A model generated the notes under the pieces. That model had not been told where the DNA came from, did no database searches, and worked only from the letters and a program-made list of their open reading frames with translations. A stretch of DNA of 64,000 nt. Origin: an uncultured Bacteroidales bacterium. Its GTDB lineage: Bacteria > Bacteroidota > Bacteroidia > Bacteroidales > CAIXZF01. Below are positions 54,798 to 63,326 of this stretch, piece after piece. The stretch spans positions 186,001 to 250,000 of the forward strand of contig CAIXZF010000035.1 in the NCBI GenBank assembly GCA_903923925.1. Direction: 5' to 3'. Position numbers and translations under genes: made by a program. Each line of letters opens with the position of its first letter. The first letter of the stretch is position 1.

Positions 54798-57084
54798 TTG
54801 TAGAACCTTCTTTTCTTTTTTCAACGCATTGAGCATCTAAAACACAGATTGTTACCATGTTAACGATCTCTGATACGCTACTTCCCAGTTGTAAAACCTG
54901 AACAGATTTGTCAAGTCCGTTAAGTATTGGGCCGATTACTTCAAATTTTGCCATTTCCTGCATCAATTTGTAAGCTATATTGCCAGCACTAAGATACGGG
55001 AAAATGAGTGTATTAGCAGGTCCGTCAACTAATTTGGAGAATGGGAACTCATTTCGCATAAGTTCATTATTTAAGGCAACATTAGCCTGCATTTCTCCAT
55101 CAACAATCATTTCTGGATATTCTTTATGCAATATTGAAACAGCATCACGCATTTTCTGAGGAACAGTACCATCATTAGATCCAAAATTTGAATACGCAAG
55201 CATAGCAATACGAGGTTTGATCTTAAATTGCTCCACAGCATAAGCTGTTTGCAAAGTTATTTCTACAAGTTGATCTGTGGTTGGATTTTTATTTACTGTG
55301 CAATCTGCAAAGAAGAAAGGTCCTTGTTTAGTATTAATTATATACATTCCAGAAACGATATTTGCCCCTGGTTTTCTGCCGATTACCTGTAAAGCAGGTC
55401 TGATAGTATCAGGATAATTTCTTGTCTGACCGGATATCATAGCGTGAGCATAACCCGTTTCCACAAGCATTGGTGCATAATAATTCCTGTGAAGCATAAG
55501 ATCTTTCGCAGCTGTGAGTGTAACACCACGCCGGCGGCGTTTTTCAAATAGAAGTTCGGCAAATTCATGACGAATTATTTTGTTTGCTTCTGATTTAGGA
55601 TCAATAATCTCAATATCGTGGAGTTCGAGTTCATTCTCAATTATCAGGTTCTTGATAATCGTTTCATTTCCTAATAGCACAGGAATAGCAAGTCCTTCAT
55701 TAACAACAATTTCAGCAGCTTTTAGCATTTTAAAATTCTCAGCTTCGGCAAACACAACCCTTTTGGGATTATTTTTAGCTCTCGACTTGATCTGACGAAT
55801 TAATGGATTCGAAGTTCCTAAACGCTTACCTAATTCTTCCCGGTAAGCTTCCCAGTCAGTGATAGGTCTCCTGGCAACACCAGTATCCATTGCTGCTTTT
55901 GCTACAGCAGGAGCAACATGTGTAATAAGGCGGTGATCAAATGGTTTTGGAATGATATAATCTCTTCCAAAGTGAAGGTTAGTAGTTTGATAGGCAATAT
56001 TAACCTCATCCGGAACAGGCATTTTAGCAAGTTCTGCAAGTGCATGTGAGGCGGCAAGTTTCATTTCTTCATTAATCTCTGTTGCCCAAACATCCAGTGC
56101 TCCTCTGAAAATAAATGGGAATCCCAGTACATTATTAATTTGGTTAGGATAATCAGAACGACCAGTGGCCATAATTACATCCGACCTTGTCTCTATTGCA
56201 TCATTATAGTTGATTTCAGGAACAGGATTGGCAAGAGCGAAAACGATTGGGTTTTCAGCCATTTTTAATAACCACTCCTTTTTTAGTGCCCCTGCAACGG
56301 AAAGCCCAAGGAACATATCAGCGCCATCAAGAGCTTCTTCCAAACTGCAATCAGGTATATCATGGGCAAAAGCCAATTTTACACTGTTAAGATCTGTCCG
56401 TTTTTTTGTAAGTAAGCCTTTGCTGTCAAACATAAGGATGTTTTCAAGTTTTACGCCCAAGCGGATATACAAACGAGTGCAAGAAATTGCTGCGGCTCCA
56501 GCTCCGCTAATCACAACTTTCAGATCCCCAAGCTTTTTGCCTGTCATCTCAATTGCATTTAACAAGCCGGCAGAGGTAATGATTGCAGTGCCATGCTGAT
56601 CGTCATGCATTACGGGAATATTCAATGCAGCCTTGACCCTGTCCTCAATTTCAAAACATTCAGGAGCCTTAATATCTTCCAGATTTATACCACCGAAGGT
56701 AGGAGCAATGTTTATAACAGTATTAATAAATTCGTCGATGTTCTTCGTTTTAACTTCAATATCAAAAACATCAATATCAGCAAAGATTTTGAAAAGTAGT
56801 CCTTTACCTTCCATTACAGGTTTACCAGCTTCTGTGCCAATGTCGCCAAGGCCCAGTACTGCTGTTCCATTTGAAATTACAGCCACAAGATTCCCTTTGG
56901 CTGTGTACTTGTATACATCATCGGGATTTGCCTGTATTTTCAGACAGGGCTCAGCAACCCCTGGAGTGTATGCCATTGAAAGATCACGTTGTGTTGCATA
57001 AGGTTTTGTTGGAACAACCTCAACCTTACCTGGGCGACCTAATGAATGATAGGTCAGAGCGTCTTTAGTAAAAATGTTATCCAT
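54787..57084 (-). CDS. maeB: NADP-dependent malic enzyme with C-terminal phosphotransacetylase-like domain
   Basis: MaeB decarboxylates malate to pyruvate, giving NADPH. The 765-residue fusion is typical. The malic enzyme part (about 1-415) has TPGVAEPCL, GTAVLGLGDIG, MHDDQHGTAI and the Rossmann motif VISGAGAAAIS. The PTA-like part (about 430-755) has VFAEAENFKML and MISGQTRNYPDT. The PTA-like domain usually has a regulatory rather than catalytic role in such fusions. It lies upstream of mdh but mdh has its own promoter. Confidence 0.97.
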   Translation of the reverse strand: MDNIFTKDALTYHSLGRPGKVEVVPTKPYATQRDLSMAYTPGVAEPCLKIQANPDDVYKYTAKGNLVAVISNGTAVLGLGDIGTEAGKPVMEGKGLLFKIFADIDVFDIEVKTKNIDEFINTVINIAPTFGGINLEDIKAPECFEIEDRVKAALNIPVMHDDQHGTAIITSAGLLNAIEMTGKKLGDLKVVISGAGAAAISCTRLYIRLGVKLENILMFDSKGLLTKKRTDLNSVKLAFAHDIPDCSLEEALDGADMFLGLSVAGALKKEWLLKMAENPIVFALANPVPEINYNDAIETRSDVIMATGRSDYPNQINNVLGFPFIFRGALDVWATEINEEMKLAASHALAELAKMPVPDEVNIAYQTTNLHFGRDYIIPKPFDHRLITHVAPAVAKAAMDTGVARRPITDWEAYREELGKRLGTSNPLIRQIKSRAKNNPKRVVFAEAENFKMLKAAEIVVNEGLAIPVLLGNETIIKNLIIENELELHDIEIIDPKSEANKIIRHEFAELLFEKRRRRGVTLTAAKDLMLHRNYYAPMLVETGYAHAMISGQTRNYPDTIRPALQVIGRKPGANIVSGMYIINTKQGPFFFADCTVNKNPTTDQLVEITLQTAYAVEQFKIKPRIAMLAYSNFGSNDGTVPQKMRDAVSILHKEYPEMIVDGEMQANVALNNELMRNEFPFSKLVDGPANTLIFPYLSAGNIAYKLMQEMAKFEVIGPILNGLDKSVQVLQLGSSVSEIVNMVTICVLDAQCVEKRKEGSTICK

Positions 57085-57136
57085 TGCGTTAGTATATTTA
57101 AATAGTTGAATATGAAGGTGTTCAATGCACCAAACA

Positions 57137-57157
57137 AACCTAATAATTTTTTAGGTT
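57137..57157. repeat. Inverted repeat between dsbD and maeB
   Basis: AACCTAA (57137-57143) and TTAGGTT (57151-57157) form a perfect seven-pair repeat around seven bases in the 110-base dsbD-maeB gap. On the minus strand it is followed by TGTTTGG rather than a U tract, so it could be a weak terminator of dsbD or an operator for maeB. Confidence 0.4.
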
Positions 57158-57194
57158 ATGCACAAACAATCTGCTTATTTAAAATGAGTATGTT

Positions 57195-59333
57195 TTAGTT
57201 AACGCTGTTTCTTTTTTTAAAGGTATCGACGCCACCTTCCAGAAAATGTATAAAATTATCCACATCAAGGTTATATGCCTGAGGTTGAACTAAAAGCTTC
57301 CCATTTGTATCAAGTAAAACATAATAGGGCTGGGCATTAATATTATAAGTTGATATCTGGATATCCGCATATTTTTTGCCAATGGAGGTTTTTACCTTTC
57401 CATCATATTTGGAAGTAATCCATTCTGATTTTGGCAGCTCGGTTTTATCGTCAACATAGAGGGCAATAATAACAAAATCTTCCCTGAGTTTTTTTAGGAC
57501 AGCTGGAGCAGACCATACATTAGCTTCCATTTCCCGGCAGTTCACACAACCATGACCTGTGAAATCAATAAAAACCGGTTTGTTGAGTTTTTTTGCACAT
57601 GCCATTCCCTGTTTGTAGTCAAAATATCCTTCTAAACCGTGTGGTAAATGGAGAAAGTCGCCATATAAGGGTTTTTCACAAATGGAGGACGGTTTTTCTG
57701 CTCCATTACTCGCTCCAATTGACTTAATATTTTCTCTAATAATTTTATTGATGTCAAAATCGAGAGATTCCTGAGGTGGTGTATAACCGGATAGTGCCTT
57801 CAGCGGCGCGCCAAACATGCCGGGTATCATGTAAACAACAAATGAAAAAGTTACGATTGCCAGCATCAATCGTGGCACTCCCAAGTATTTAATTTCACTG
57901 TCGTGTGAAAATTTCAATTTACCAAGCAAATAAAGTCCCAATAGCGAGAAAATAACAATCCAAAGGGCTAAATACACTTCACGGTCCAGAATGTGCCAAT
58001 GGTAGGTTTGGTCAGGTATACTAAGGAATTTTAAACCGAGAGCAAGTTCAAGGAACCCCAGGACCACTTTTACTGAATTAAGCCAACCACCTGATTTGGG
58101 TAAACTTTTTAACCACTGGGGAAAAAATGCAAATAATCCGAAAGGAAGTGCAAATGCGAGTGAGAAACCAAGCATACCAATTATTGGTTGCAGAACATGT
58201 CCTCCAGCTGAGGCAACAAGAATTGCGCCTACAATAGGACCAGTACAGGAAAATGAGACCAGAACCAGGGTAAATGCCATAAAGAATGCACCAATAAACC
58301 CTCCCTTTTCAGCTTTTGCATCTACCTTATTTACAATCCAGGTTGGAAGTACAATTTCAAACATTCCCAGGAATGAAGCTGCAAAGAACACGAAAATCAG
58401 GAAGAAAATTATATTCGGCAGCCAATGCGTACTAATAAAACTTGCGAAATTAACACCAAGCGTAATTGATACAATTGTACCAATTACAGTGTAAATCAAG
58501 ATGATAGACAAACCAAAAACAAATGCTTCAAGTTTAGCCTTCTTCTTTTTATTATCTTTCATAAAGAAAGTAACTGTCATCGGTATCATTGGGAAAACAC
58601 AAGGAGTGATAATTGCTGCCAAACCAAAAATAAACGACCAGAAAAACAAACTCCACAGATTTTTACTGATTTTATCGTAGGTTGTAGAACCAGTTTTAGA
58701 GATAGTTCCGGCATTGCTATCGGATTTCTCAATTAATTTGGATTTTAAAGCACTATCTGGAATTTCTGTTTTAGACTCAGGTGAAGAAGCGGCTACAGGG
58801 CTTGCAGTTGCTGCAGTATTTTGCGATGTTGTTGAAGCAGCAGCCTGGTAATTTTTGATAGAAAAATCAAAATCAATCTCTTTAGGAGTCAGGCATTTGG
58901 TATCATCGCAAGCCATAAACTCTAATGTTCCTTTAACCACAAAAGGTTTAGAGTCCAGAACTCTTATTTTCTGTTTAAAGGTAGCCTCATTAGAAAAAAA
59001 CTTTAAACTTGCATTGAATACTTTGTCGAATTCTCCCTTCACATTTGGCTCAGAAGTTTTCCCTGCCAGCTCATAAAATTTTGATTTAGTAAAATGAAAA
59101 GATGTAGGGATAGGTCCATCTTCTGGCATGGTTTGAGAATACAAATGCCAGTTTTTATCAATTTTGGCCTTTAAAACCAGTTCAGCTTCAGTGTCTGATA
59201 TTTTATTTGTTGAAAACGACCAGATTACCGGATCTAAAATCTGGGAATAAACAGGTCTTATAAATGTCAGTAAGAAGAAAAATGCAAATAGAAACAAGAG
59301 TCTTAAGGTAGTCCTGACATTGCTTTTCATCAT
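57195..59333 (-). CDS. dsbD: Thiol:disulfide interchange protein DsbD
   Basis: DsbD carries electrons from cytoplasmic thioredoxin across the inner membrane to periplasmic thiol proteins, including those for cytochrome c maturation. The 712-residue protein has a signal peptide, an N-terminal alpha-like domain (about 32-160, with the Cys pair in ACDDTKCL) and a low-complexity Ala/Ser linker. The transmembrane beta domain follows (from about 235, with ITPCVFPMIPMT and SFSCTGPIVGAI carrying the two redox cysteines). A C-terminal thioredoxin domain has GHGCVNCREME (Cys596/Cys599). It lies away from the ccm genes but is functionally linked to them. Confidence 0.95.
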   Translation of the reverse strand: MMKSNVRTTLRLLFLFAFFFLLTFIRPVYSQILDPVIWSFSTNKISDTEAELVLKAKIDKNWHLYSQTMPEDGPIPTSFHFTKSKFYELAGKTSEPNVKGEFDKVFNASLKFFSNEATFKQKIRVLDSKPFVVKGTLEFMACDDTKCLTPKEIDFDFSIKNYQAAASTTSQNTAATASPVAASSPESKTEIPDSALKSKLIEKSDSNAGTISKTGSTTYDKISKNLWSLFFWSFIFGLAAIITPCVFPMIPMTVTFFMKDNKKKKAKLEAFVFGLSIILIYTVIGTIVSITLGVNFASFISTHWLPNIIFFLIFVFFAASFLGMFEIVLPTWIVNKVDAKAEKGGFIGAFFMAFTLVLVSFSCTGPIVGAILVASAGGHVLQPIIGMLGFSLAFALPFGLFAFFPQWLKSLPKSGGWLNSVKVVLGFLELALGLKFLSIPDQTYHWHILDREVYLALWIVIFSLLGLYLLGKLKFSHDSEIKYLGVPRLMLAIVTFSFVVYMIPGMFGAPLKALSGYTPPQESLDFDINKIIRENIKSIGASNGAEKPSSICEKPLYGDFLHLPHGLEGYFDYKQGMACAKKLNKPVFIDFTGHGCVNCREMEANVWSAPAVLKKLREDFVIIALYVDDKTELPKSEWITSKYDGKVKTSIGKKYADIQISTYNINAQPYYVLLDTNGKLLVQPQAYNLDVDNFIHFLEGGVDTFKKRNSVN

Positions 59334-59398
59334 CTTATATTTTTAATTAATACCATTATTTGAAATCTGTTTACAAAAATAGTGCAAAATAGTGATAA

Positions 59399-60277
59399 CT
59401 AAGCGCTACAAGTTTCTACTGAAGAATCAATTTTTTTAACGAGTCCTTGTAAAACAGTTCCCGGACCGACCTCTGTAAAGGATTTTCCACCATCTTTAAT
59501 CATATTCAATGCGATCTGAGTCCAGCGAACAGGTGATGTAAGCTGTGCAACAAGATTTTCTTGTATCTGTTTTGGCTCAGTATAAGGTAATCCGTCAACA
59601 TTTTGATAAACAGGGCATACAGGGGAATTGAAAATGGTATTGTATATAGCGTCAGCAAGTTCTTTTCTTGCAGGTTCCATTAGAGGAGAGTGGAAAGCTC
59701 CACCAACTTTCAATGGGAGAGCCCGTTTTGCACCCACAGCTTTAAGTTGCTCACAGGCAATTTCAATTCCTTTAAAAGATCCTGAAATTACCAATTGACC
59801 AGGGCTATTATAATTTGCGGGGACAACAATTTCTTCAGTAATTCCTGCAAGAACTTCTTCAACTTTTGCATCATCAAGCCCCAGAATAGCTGCCATTGTT
59901 GAAGGTTCAGCCTCACAGGCTTTTTGCATTGCCATTGCTCTGGCATAAACCAGCTTCAGGCCGTCTTCGAAACTCAGTGTTCCATTTGCTACTAATGCAG
60001 AAAATTCGCCAAGCGAATGACCTGCAACCATGTCTGGTTTAAAATTATCACCCAGAGTCTTTGCAAGGATCACGCTATGAAGGAAAATTGCCGGTTGGGT
60101 AACTCTAGTCTGCCTGAGGTCATCGTCGGTACCCGAAAACATAAGGTCGGTAATACGGAAGCCAAGAATATCGTTGGCTTTTTCAAATAATTCTTTGGCA
60201 AGATCACTGTTTTCATAAAGATCTTTGCCCATACCAACAAACTGGGCACCCTGACCTGGGAAAATGTATGCATTCAT
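59399..60277 (-). CDS. fabD: Malonyl-CoA--acyl-carrier-protein transacylase
   Basis: FabD moves malonyl from CoA to ACP at the start of type II fatty acid synthesis. The 292-residue protein has FPGQGAQFVGMG at the start, the nucleophile Ser88 in AGHSLGEFSAL, Arg113 for malonate binding and the catalytic His196 in GGAFHSPLMEP. Length is slightly below E. coli FabD. No other fab genes are near. It follows folE after 50 bases but has a probable promoter of its own in that gap. Confidence 0.97.
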   Translation of the reverse strand: MNAYIFPGQGAQFVGMGKDLYENSDLAKELFEKANDILGFRITDLMFSGTDDDLRQTRVTQPAIFLHSVILAKTLGDNFKPDMVAGHSLGEFSALVANGTLSFEDGLKLVYARAMAMQKACEAEPSTMAAILGLDDAKVEEVLAGITEEIVVPANYNSPGQLVISGSFKGIEIACEQLKAVGAKRALPLKVGGAFHSPLMEPARKELADAIYNTIFNSPVCPVYQNVDGLPYTEPKQIQENLVAQLTSPVRWTQIALNMIKDGGKSFTEVGPGTVLQGLVKKIDSSVETCSA

Positions 60278-60298
60278 TTTTAAAATATTTTAAAAAGA

Positions 60299-60330
60299 CA
60301 AAATTAGCAAAAAATAAACGATTGAAATCA
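60299..60330 (-). promoter_or_regulatory. Probable promoter of fabD
   Basis: On the minus strand TTG (60328-60330), a 21-base spacer and TAATTTTG (60299-60306) precede fabD by 21 bases. The -33 element overlaps the end of folE. Confidence 0.5.
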
Positions 60331-60969
60331 ATGCAAATGGGAACCAATAAGATGAATGAATTCTGCCCTTGTTTTATCGACAAGGAAGGCTCCCGTAAAG
60401 TCGGAAGTTGTGGTAACTGAATTCTGTTTTTGAATTCCCCGCATCGACATACACATATGGACAGCTTCGATTACAACAGCAACACCCAGAGGTTTTAATG
60501 TTTCATGAATGCATTCTTTAATTTGCTTTGTAAGTCGTTCCTGAACTTGCAGTCTTCTTGAAAAGGCATCCACAACTCTTGGGATCTTACTAAGTCCAAC
60601 AATATGGTTATTAGGGATGTAAGCTACGTGTGCTTTGCCAAAAAAAGGTAGCAAATGGTGTTCGCACATACTGTACACTTCGATATCTTTTACAATAACC
60701 ATCTCTTTATAATCCTCAGCAAACATTGCTGAAAGTAGTATGTCTTTAGGGTTGAGATTGTAACCATGTGTTAGAAACTGCATTGCTTTTGCAACCCTTT
60801 TAGGTGTGTCTTTCAAACCTTCTCTTTCCCGATCTTCTCCGATCAGCTTTAGAATTTCAAAATAGTGGTGACTTAATTTTGCAATGGTATCAGGATTGTA
60901 GAGGTCTATCTTTTCATATCCATCCATCAGGTTTTCTTCCATCATTTCCTTTAATACTTCTTTTTCCAT
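60328..60969 (-). CDS. folE: GTP cyclohydrolase I
   Basis: FolE converts GTP to 7,8-dihydroneopterin triphosphate, the entry to folate, biopterin and deazapurine pathways. The 213-residue protein has the zinc ligands Cys102 ([11 protein letters not shown]) and Cys173 ([10 protein letters not shown]), plus His104/105. The sequence [10 protein letters not shown] lies near the end. This is the classic zinc-dependent FolE-IA form. It starts 30 bases after a PTPS/QueD-like gene, which uses its product. Confidence 0.97.
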   Translation of the reverse strand: MEKEVLKEMMEENLMDGYEKIDLYNPDTIAKLSHHYFEILKLIGEDREREGLKDTPKRVAKAMQFLTHGYNLNPKDILLSAMFAEDYKEMVIVKDIEVYSMCEHHLLPFFGKAHVAYIPNNHIVGLSKIPRVVDAFSRRLQVQERLTKQIKECIHETLKPLGVAVVIEAVHMCMSMRGIQKQNSVTTTSDFTGAFLVDKTRAEFIHLIGSHLH

Positions 60970-60999
60970 GGGGCAGGTTTAGAAATTCAAACGATTAGT

Positions 61000-61413
61000 T
61001 TATTGACCGTAGTATTCAACATAATTATTTTCGGTTTCTTCAATTTTAATACAATGCAGGCTGGCACCAAGCTGTTTAACTGGTTCATTAAGCACCTCCC
61101 AGATAGAAATGGCAAGGTTTTCTGTGGAAGCAAGCTTGCCCATCATAAAATCGACTTCAAGGTTCATGTTTTTGTGATCGAGTTTATCAGTGATTTCCCT
61201 GCGGATTATGGTGCTGAGATCTTTTAAATTAGCAAGGAAACCTGTTTCAGGTTTTACTTCTCCTTTTAAAGTAACGAACAGGGTATAATTATGTCCATGC
61301 CAGTTTGGGTTCGAGCATTTTCCAAAAATTTCCATGTTTTGGTCATCGCTGTAGTCTGGTCTGAAAAGGCGATGAGCAGCATTAAAGCGTTCCCGTCGGG
61401 TAATGTAAATCAT
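61000..61413 (-). CDS. 6-pyruvoyl-tetrahydropterin synthase / QueD family enzyme
   Basis: A 137-residue T-fold enzyme acting on dihydroneopterin triphosphate. Zinc ligands are His14 (NAAHRL), His39 and His41 (WHGHNY). The catalytic residues are Cys33 (FGKCSNPN), Asp79-His80 (KLDHKNMN) and a pterin-anchoring Glu126 (EETENNYVEY). FGKCSNPNWHGHNY, LDHKN and the ETENN end closely resemble animal PTPS. PTPS makes the biopterin precursor, whereas QueD makes carboxytetrahydropterin for queuosine. queC and queE are not in the window. Adjacent folE fits either role. The exact product is open, so I give no symbol. Confidence 0.9.
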   Translation of the reverse strand: MIYITRRERFNAAHRLFRPDYSDDQNMEIFGKCSNPNWHGHNYTLFVTLKGEVKPETGFLANLKDLSTIIRREITDKLDHKNMNLEVDFMMGKLASTENLAISIWEVLNEPVKQLGASLHCIKIEETENNYVEYYGQ

Positions 61414-61469
61414 GATTTTCTAAGCCATTTATAAAGGGCAAAGTTAGGTGTTTTCTTAAGCTGTGGTTA

Positions 61470-61501
61470 TAAAAAAAGCCCGGCAATTTACTTGCCGGGC
61501 T
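61470..61501 (-). terminator. Rho-independent terminator after the ECF sigma gene
   Basis: AGCCCGGCAA (61477-61486) pairs perfectly with TTGCCGGGCT (61492-61501) around five bases, and on the minus strand seven T follow. It lies 21 bases past the sigma stop codon, so the pterin genes are separately transcribed. Confidence 0.9.
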
Positions 61502-61522
61502 ATATATAAGAAATTTGCTTAT

Positions 61523-62035
61523 TTAGTGTGAAGTATTCATCCCTTGCAGGTTTTCCATGAGTTTTTTCCTTCCAAAGAAAATCCGACTTTTAACTGTTCC
61601 GATTGAAATACGTAATGATTCGGCTATCTCTTTGTATTTGTAACCTTGTGTATGCATTTCGAAGGGAACCCTTTGTTCTGAATCGAGCATATCTACTCTT
61701 TTTTTAACATCTTTATGAGATAATTCTGATTCAGGAGAAGCAATTCCAGACTCTTTAGGAAGATTTAGAAAATATAGATCTTCAGTAGTATCAATAATTG
61801 CATTTGTACGGATACTCCTACGGTAATTATTAATGAAAGTATTTTTCATTATTGTGAAAGTCCATGCTTTCAGGTTAGTATTGTCCTCAAATTTGTCACG
61901 ATTGGTCAGTGCTTTAATATATGTGTCCTGTACCAGATCCTTAGCTTCTTCATGATTAGAGGTCAACGTCATTGCAAAATAGTGAAGATTATCCTGCAAA
62001 CTAGTCAGCTTATGATTGAATTCTATTGCGGTCAT
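61523..62035 (-). CDS. ECF-type RNA polymerase sigma factor (next to CarH)
   Basis: A 170-residue sigma-70 family factor with region 2 (about 10-80: NHEEAKDLVQDTYIKAL, NLKAWTFTIMKNTFINNYRR) and region 4 (about 110-165: EQRVPFEMHTQGYKYKEIAE, SIGTVKSRIFFGRKKL). No anti-sigma gene follows; a terminator does. It lies 291 bases downstream of a CarH-type B12/light regulator on the same strand. In other Bacteroidota a CarH-like regulator and a similar sigma factor often sit before carotenoid genes, as I recall. That suggests CarH may control this gene, although no crt genes are seen here. Confidence 0.94.
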   Translation of the reverse strand: MTAIEFNHKLTSLQDNLHYFAMTLTSNHEEAKDLVQDTYIKALTNRDKFEDNTNLKAWTFTIMKNTFINNYRRSIRTNAIIDTTEDLYFLNLPKESGIASPESELSHKDVKKRVDMLDSEQRVPFEMHTQGYKYKEIAESLRISIGTVKSRIFFGRKKLMENLQGMNTSH

Positions 62036-62067
62036 AACAGAAATATTTTGTGTTTAGGTTTGCAACG

Positions 62068-62075
62068 CAAATGTA
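62068..62075 (-). promoter_or_regulatory. Probable -7 element of the ECF sigma gene
   Basis: The minus strand reads TACATTTG followed by CG, a TAnnTTTG match 32 bases before the start codon. The -33 site has no TTTG, which would suit a promoter needing help from an activator. Confidence 0.45.
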
Positions 62076-62170
62076 ATACAGTATTTCAAAAGTTGAACGA
62101 GTTATTTAAAAATAATTTAAATAAAAATAAAATAAAATCACAATAGACTGAAAAACAGATATATAAAAAT

Positions 62171-62194
62171 ATTAACAATAAAATCATTGTTAAT
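62171..62194. promoter_or_regulatory. Candidate operator: perfect inverted repeat between carH and the sigma gene
   Basis: ATTAACAAT (62171-62179) and ATTGTTAAT (62186-62194) are perfect inverse copies separated by AAAATC. The repeat is about 95 bases upstream of the sigma -7 element and 132 bases past the end of carH. There is no GC in the stem to favour a terminator, and no U tract. Confidence 0.5.
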
Positions 62195-62326
62195 TTAAAA
62201 ACAATAAAAAGTTAAACAAAAAATCATATGAATTAATATAAGATATCATGCAAAAGACTAATTTTAAGCCTTTCAGAACGTCATGGATTTGGAATAAACG
62301 GTAGATAGGGTTTCTGGAGGATTAGC

Positions 62327-63214
62327 CTAGAAATTTACAAGAATTGATTTGAATTCGGCCACTTTCTGAATCAAAATTACATTTTCGGGCATTTTATTTT
62401 CTAAACCTTTCACTTGCATTCCTGATACAAAGATTTTTTTTTCAGAGAATTGATCTGATAGTTTGCTGATATACCATTCTGAATTAGTATCTTGAAGGCT
62501 GCAGGTCATTATTGTAAAGAGAAAATCGGAGTCAACGCTTCTTGAAGCTTCTATTAAACTATCAAAAGGTAATGATTGTCCCAAATAGATGACTTTATGT
62601 CCAGCCTTTTTAATAAAGTACGCATAAAAGAGTAATCCCAATTCATGCCATTCCCCTTCGGGAAGAAAAAGTAAGAAAGATTTTGCTTCAGTATTAAATA
62701 CCGGAATGATTCCATCTATAGCAACAAGAATTTTTTGGCGGATAAGGTTTGATACAAAGTGCTCCTGGGCTGGATTTACTGAACCTGTCTGCCATAAAAT
62801 ACCTACTTTCTCGAACATAGGATGGATTACACGTATAACGGTTTCCTCGAATCCGAAATGAATAATGGCATTGTTAATGATTTTCTCGAACTTCTGTTCG
62901 TCAAGTTCTATCATTGCAGCCAATAGAATATCCAAATGATTATCTGTAGTGCTGTCGTTCTGAGTAACAGATAAAACTGTGTTATTAAGATCCTTGTTGT
63001 TCATTGTGGACAGCAGAGAAATTTTGTACCCGTGTTTGTTAAGAAGAGAAACGTTCAGGAGTTTCTTCAGGTCAGAATCTGAATAGAATCGGATATTAGT
63101 GTCTGTTCGTTCTGGACGAAGAATTCCATAGCGCTTTTCCCAAATACGCAGGGTATGTGCTTTAATACCGGATAAATTCTCCAGATCTTTGATAGAATAC
63201 CTTGCGTCTTTCAT
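62327..63214 (-). CDS. carH: CarH-type MerR regulator with B12-binding photosensory domain
   Basis: A 295-residue regulator. The N-terminal MerR helix-turn-helix is at about 5-70 (YSIKDLENLSGIKAHTLRIW, RYGILRP). A helical bundle (about 95-165) contains the light-sensing motif W-x9-EH as Trp141 and Glu151-His152. The Rossmann B12-binding domain (about 177-290) has Glu188-x-His190-x-x-Gly193, the ExHxxG form with His190 as lower cobalamin ligand. CarH proteins bind DNA as adenosylcobalamin tetramers in the dark and fall apart in light. Residue 142 is Gln where Thermus CarH has His132. A GAGGTG ribosome site is 7 bases before the start. It follows alaS and precedes an ECF sigma gene. Confidence 0.93.
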   Translation of the reverse strand: MKDARYSIKDLENLSGIKAHTLRIWEKRYGILRPERTDTNIRFYSDSDLKKLLNVSLLNKHGYKISLLSTMNNKDLNNTVLSVTQNDSTTDNHLDILLAAMIELDEQKFEKIINNAIIHFGFEETVIRVIHPMFEKVGILWQTGSVNPAQEHFVSNLIRQKILVAIDGIIPVFNTEAKSFLLFLPEGEWHELGLLFYAYFIKKAGHKVIYLGQSLPFDSLIEASRSVDSDFLFTIMTCSLQDTNSEWYISKLSDQFSEKKIFVSGMQVKGLENKMPENVILIQKVAEFKSILVNF

Positions 63215-63246
63215 TTTTCACCTCACAGATGATATTCTAACACGTA

Positions 63247-63263
63247 TAAACTAAAAAAGTTTA
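63247..63263. promoter_or_regulatory. Candidate operator upstream of carH
   Basis: TAAACT (63247-63252) and AGTTTA (63258-63263) are perfect inverse copies around AAAAA, 33 bases upstream of the carH start codon in the alaS-carH gap. Possible autoregulatory site; chance occurrence in AT-rich DNA cannot be excluded. Confidence 0.35.
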
Positions 63264-63326
63264 ATTTTCCTTGGAAATGATTGAACAGAAGTAATTTTCA
63301 GGTTAACGAAGTTACTATAAATTTAA

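Larger units (their letters stand above)
62036..62326. other. AT-rich intergenic region between the ECF sigma gene and carH
   Basis: This is the longest non-coding stretch in the window, 291 bases and very AT-rich with many A and T runs. It holds a probable sigma-gene -7 element near its low end and a perfect 9-base inverted repeat near its middle. I see no open reading frame of note and no tRNA-like fold. Confidence 0.7.
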
